This document shows, one piece after another, positions 7,031 through 7,306 of a stretch of DNA of 7,306 bases. Below the pieces are notes generated by a model. It had not been told where the DNA came from. It made no database searches and saw nothing but the letters and a program-made list of their open reading frames with translations. Made by a program: the position numbers and the translations under genes. The stretch's first letter is position 1, and each line of letters opens with the position of its first letter. This DNA comes from an uncultured Saprospiraceae bacterium. GTDB lineage: Bacteria; Bacteroidota; Bacteroidia; Chitinophagales; Saprospiraceae. The stretch spans positions 1 through 7,306 of the forward strand of contig CALCMV010000240.1 of NCBI GenBank assembly GCA_937967535.1, written 5' to 3'.

Positions 7031-7060
7031 TTTGTTGTCATCTCAACAATATAGTATTGT
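7031..7060 (+). promoter_or_regulatory. Candidate promoter overlapped by two dyads
   Basis: TTTG (7031-7034) and TAGTATTG (7052-7059) fit the Bacteroidota -33 and -7 elements, with a 17-base spacer and one mismatch. Transcription would begin near 7066, about 40 bases before the small ORF at 7108. Two exact dyads overlap it: TTGTTG/CAACAA (7032-7037, 7044-7049) and ACAATA/TATTGT (7046-7051, 7055-7060). The second covers the -7 element, as an operator might. Confidence 0.3.
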
Positions 7061-7107
7061 CTATGCCTGACAGTATTATTTTTTCACTTTCTAAAATTCA
7101 ATTGCCT

Positions 7108-7233
7108 ATGAAAAGAAGCTCGTGCATCTGTACGCATACGTGCATCGTTGCACCTTATGTATCATACCGGAAAGCCAAATCACCCATAAAAAACGCCGTG
7201 CGTTCTCATAGCAGGAGAAACGCACGGCTGTAA
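7108..7233 (+). CDS. Small ORF, possible leader peptide (41 aa)
   Basis: Starts ATG AAA AGA and encodes a 41-residue peptide beginning MKRSSCICTHTCIVAPYVSY. It is not recognised. Residues 4-14 are rich in Cys (three), Thr (two) and Ile (two), and the C-terminal half is basic. The last part overlaps a strong hairpin (7195-7228), and the stop is followed by a second hairpin (7240-7262) and an ATG at 7291. This layout resembles a leader peptide with an attenuation or translational-control region. Against it, the hairpin has no downstream T tract on this strand. An upstream in-frame ATG at 7063 would give 56 residues. Coding status is unproven. Confidence 0.25.
   Translation: MKRSSCICTHTCIVAPYVSYRKAKSPIKNAVRSHSRRNARL
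7188..7228 (-). terminator. Strong hairpin with T tract on the minus strand
   Basis: GCCGTGCGTTCTC (7195-7207) pairs with GAGAAACGCACGGC (7215-7228): 10 + 3 base pairs with one bulged A and a 7-base loop. On the minus strand the stem is followed by G and then six T (complement of 7193-7188), a textbook intrinsic terminator for a transcript arriving from the right. On the plus strand no T tract follows, so there it would act only as a leader or stop-codon-proximal structure. The orientation cannot be settled without the flanking sequence. Confidence 0.55.
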
Positions 7234-7239
7234 TTCAAC

Positions 7240-7262
7240 GCAGCTTTCGGATGAAAGACTGC
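7240..7262. promoter_or_regulatory. Second hairpin between the small ORF and the 7291 start codon
   Basis: GCAGCTTTC (7240-7248) pairs with GAAAGaCTGC (7253-7262): nine base pairs with one bulged A (7258) and a GGAT loop. It lies 11 bases after the first hairpin. Bases 7237-7242 (AACGCA) repeat 7219-7224, so the left arm of the first hairpin could instead pair here and disrupt both stems. That is what an RNA switch would need, but it is inferred from base pairing only. Confidence 0.45.
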
Positions 7263-7290
7263 AATCGCATAATCAATAAATTTAATTAAA

Positions 7291-7306
7291 ATGAACGAAA
7301 TAACAA
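7291..7306 (+). CDS. Possible 5' end of a gene running off the right edge
   Basis: ATG AAC GAA ATA ACA is open to the window edge after an A/T-rich, hairpin-free stretch (7272-7290) resembling Bacteroidota initiation regions. Only five codons are visible, so neither the product nor the reality of the gene can be judged. If real, its leader would hold the two hairpins and the small ORF described here. Confidence 0.25.

Larger units (their letters stand above)
6779..7107. other. Non-coding region between the Rpn-family gene and a small ORF
   Basis: No convincing gene is seen. A 67-codon minus-strand frame at 6753-6956 is rich in Phe, Tyr and Leu and looks like AT-rich noise. The region holds the Rpn leader with its palindrome and candidate promoter, a 10-C homopolymer at 7000-7009, and overlapping dyads at 7032-7060. 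Confidence 0.5.

Overview
The window is typical of a Bacteroidota chromosome. Three things point there: a large TonB-dependent receptor with an N-terminal carboxypeptidase-regulatory-like domain, a secreted enzyme ending in what looks like a type IX secretion (T9SS) type A sorting domain, and start codons with no Shine-Dalgarno sequence, preceded by A/C- or A/T-rich leaders. Coding DNA has mixed composition, while intergenic DNA is strongly AT-rich and full of short repeats. I cannot place it below phylum; a Saprospiria/Chitinophagia-like organism is only a guess.

Layout, left to right. Bases 1-61 form a perfect 19-bp-arm inverted repeat of the C-rich/G-rich type scattered through Bacteroidota genomes. 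AT-rich non-coding DNA follows up to 491. Bases 492-3308 (+) encode a complete outer-membrane TonB-dependent receptor with no SusD partner. The 333-base gap 3309-3641 holds a long imperfect inverted repeat: an array of AATGCTnn octamers just after the receptor stop, mirrored by nnAGCATT octamers before the next gene. Bases 3642-5831 (+) encode a secreted protein with a signal peptide, an OB-fold-like region, an FN3-like domain, two complete HKD (phospholipase D superfamily) motifs and a T9SS C-terminal domain. It is most likely an extracellular nuclease or phosphodiesterase. A terminator hairpin at 5876-5910 sits between this gene and a convergent minus-strand gene (5945-6778) for an Rpn/PD-(D/E)XK family nuclease (putative transposase family).

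The right end (6779-7306) has no large gene but is structurally busy. It has a LacI-type palindrome in the Rpn leader, a 10-C homopolymer, two overlapping dyads around a promoter-like motif, a 41-codon Cys/Thr/Ile-rich small ORF, two strong hairpins and an ATG 16 bases from the edge. This could be a structured leader of a plus-strand gene that starts at 7291, or, read on the other strand, the 3' end and intrinsic terminator of a transcript coming from the right.

Functionally, the receptor and the secreted HKD enzyme could form a hydrolyse-outside/import pair, but the repeat-filled gap means an operon is not shown. The Rpn gene is an independent, mobile-element-like or defence-like unit. I see no clear new system. 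The most unusual signals are the mirrored octamer arrays at 3314-3593 and the structured region at 7031-7291.
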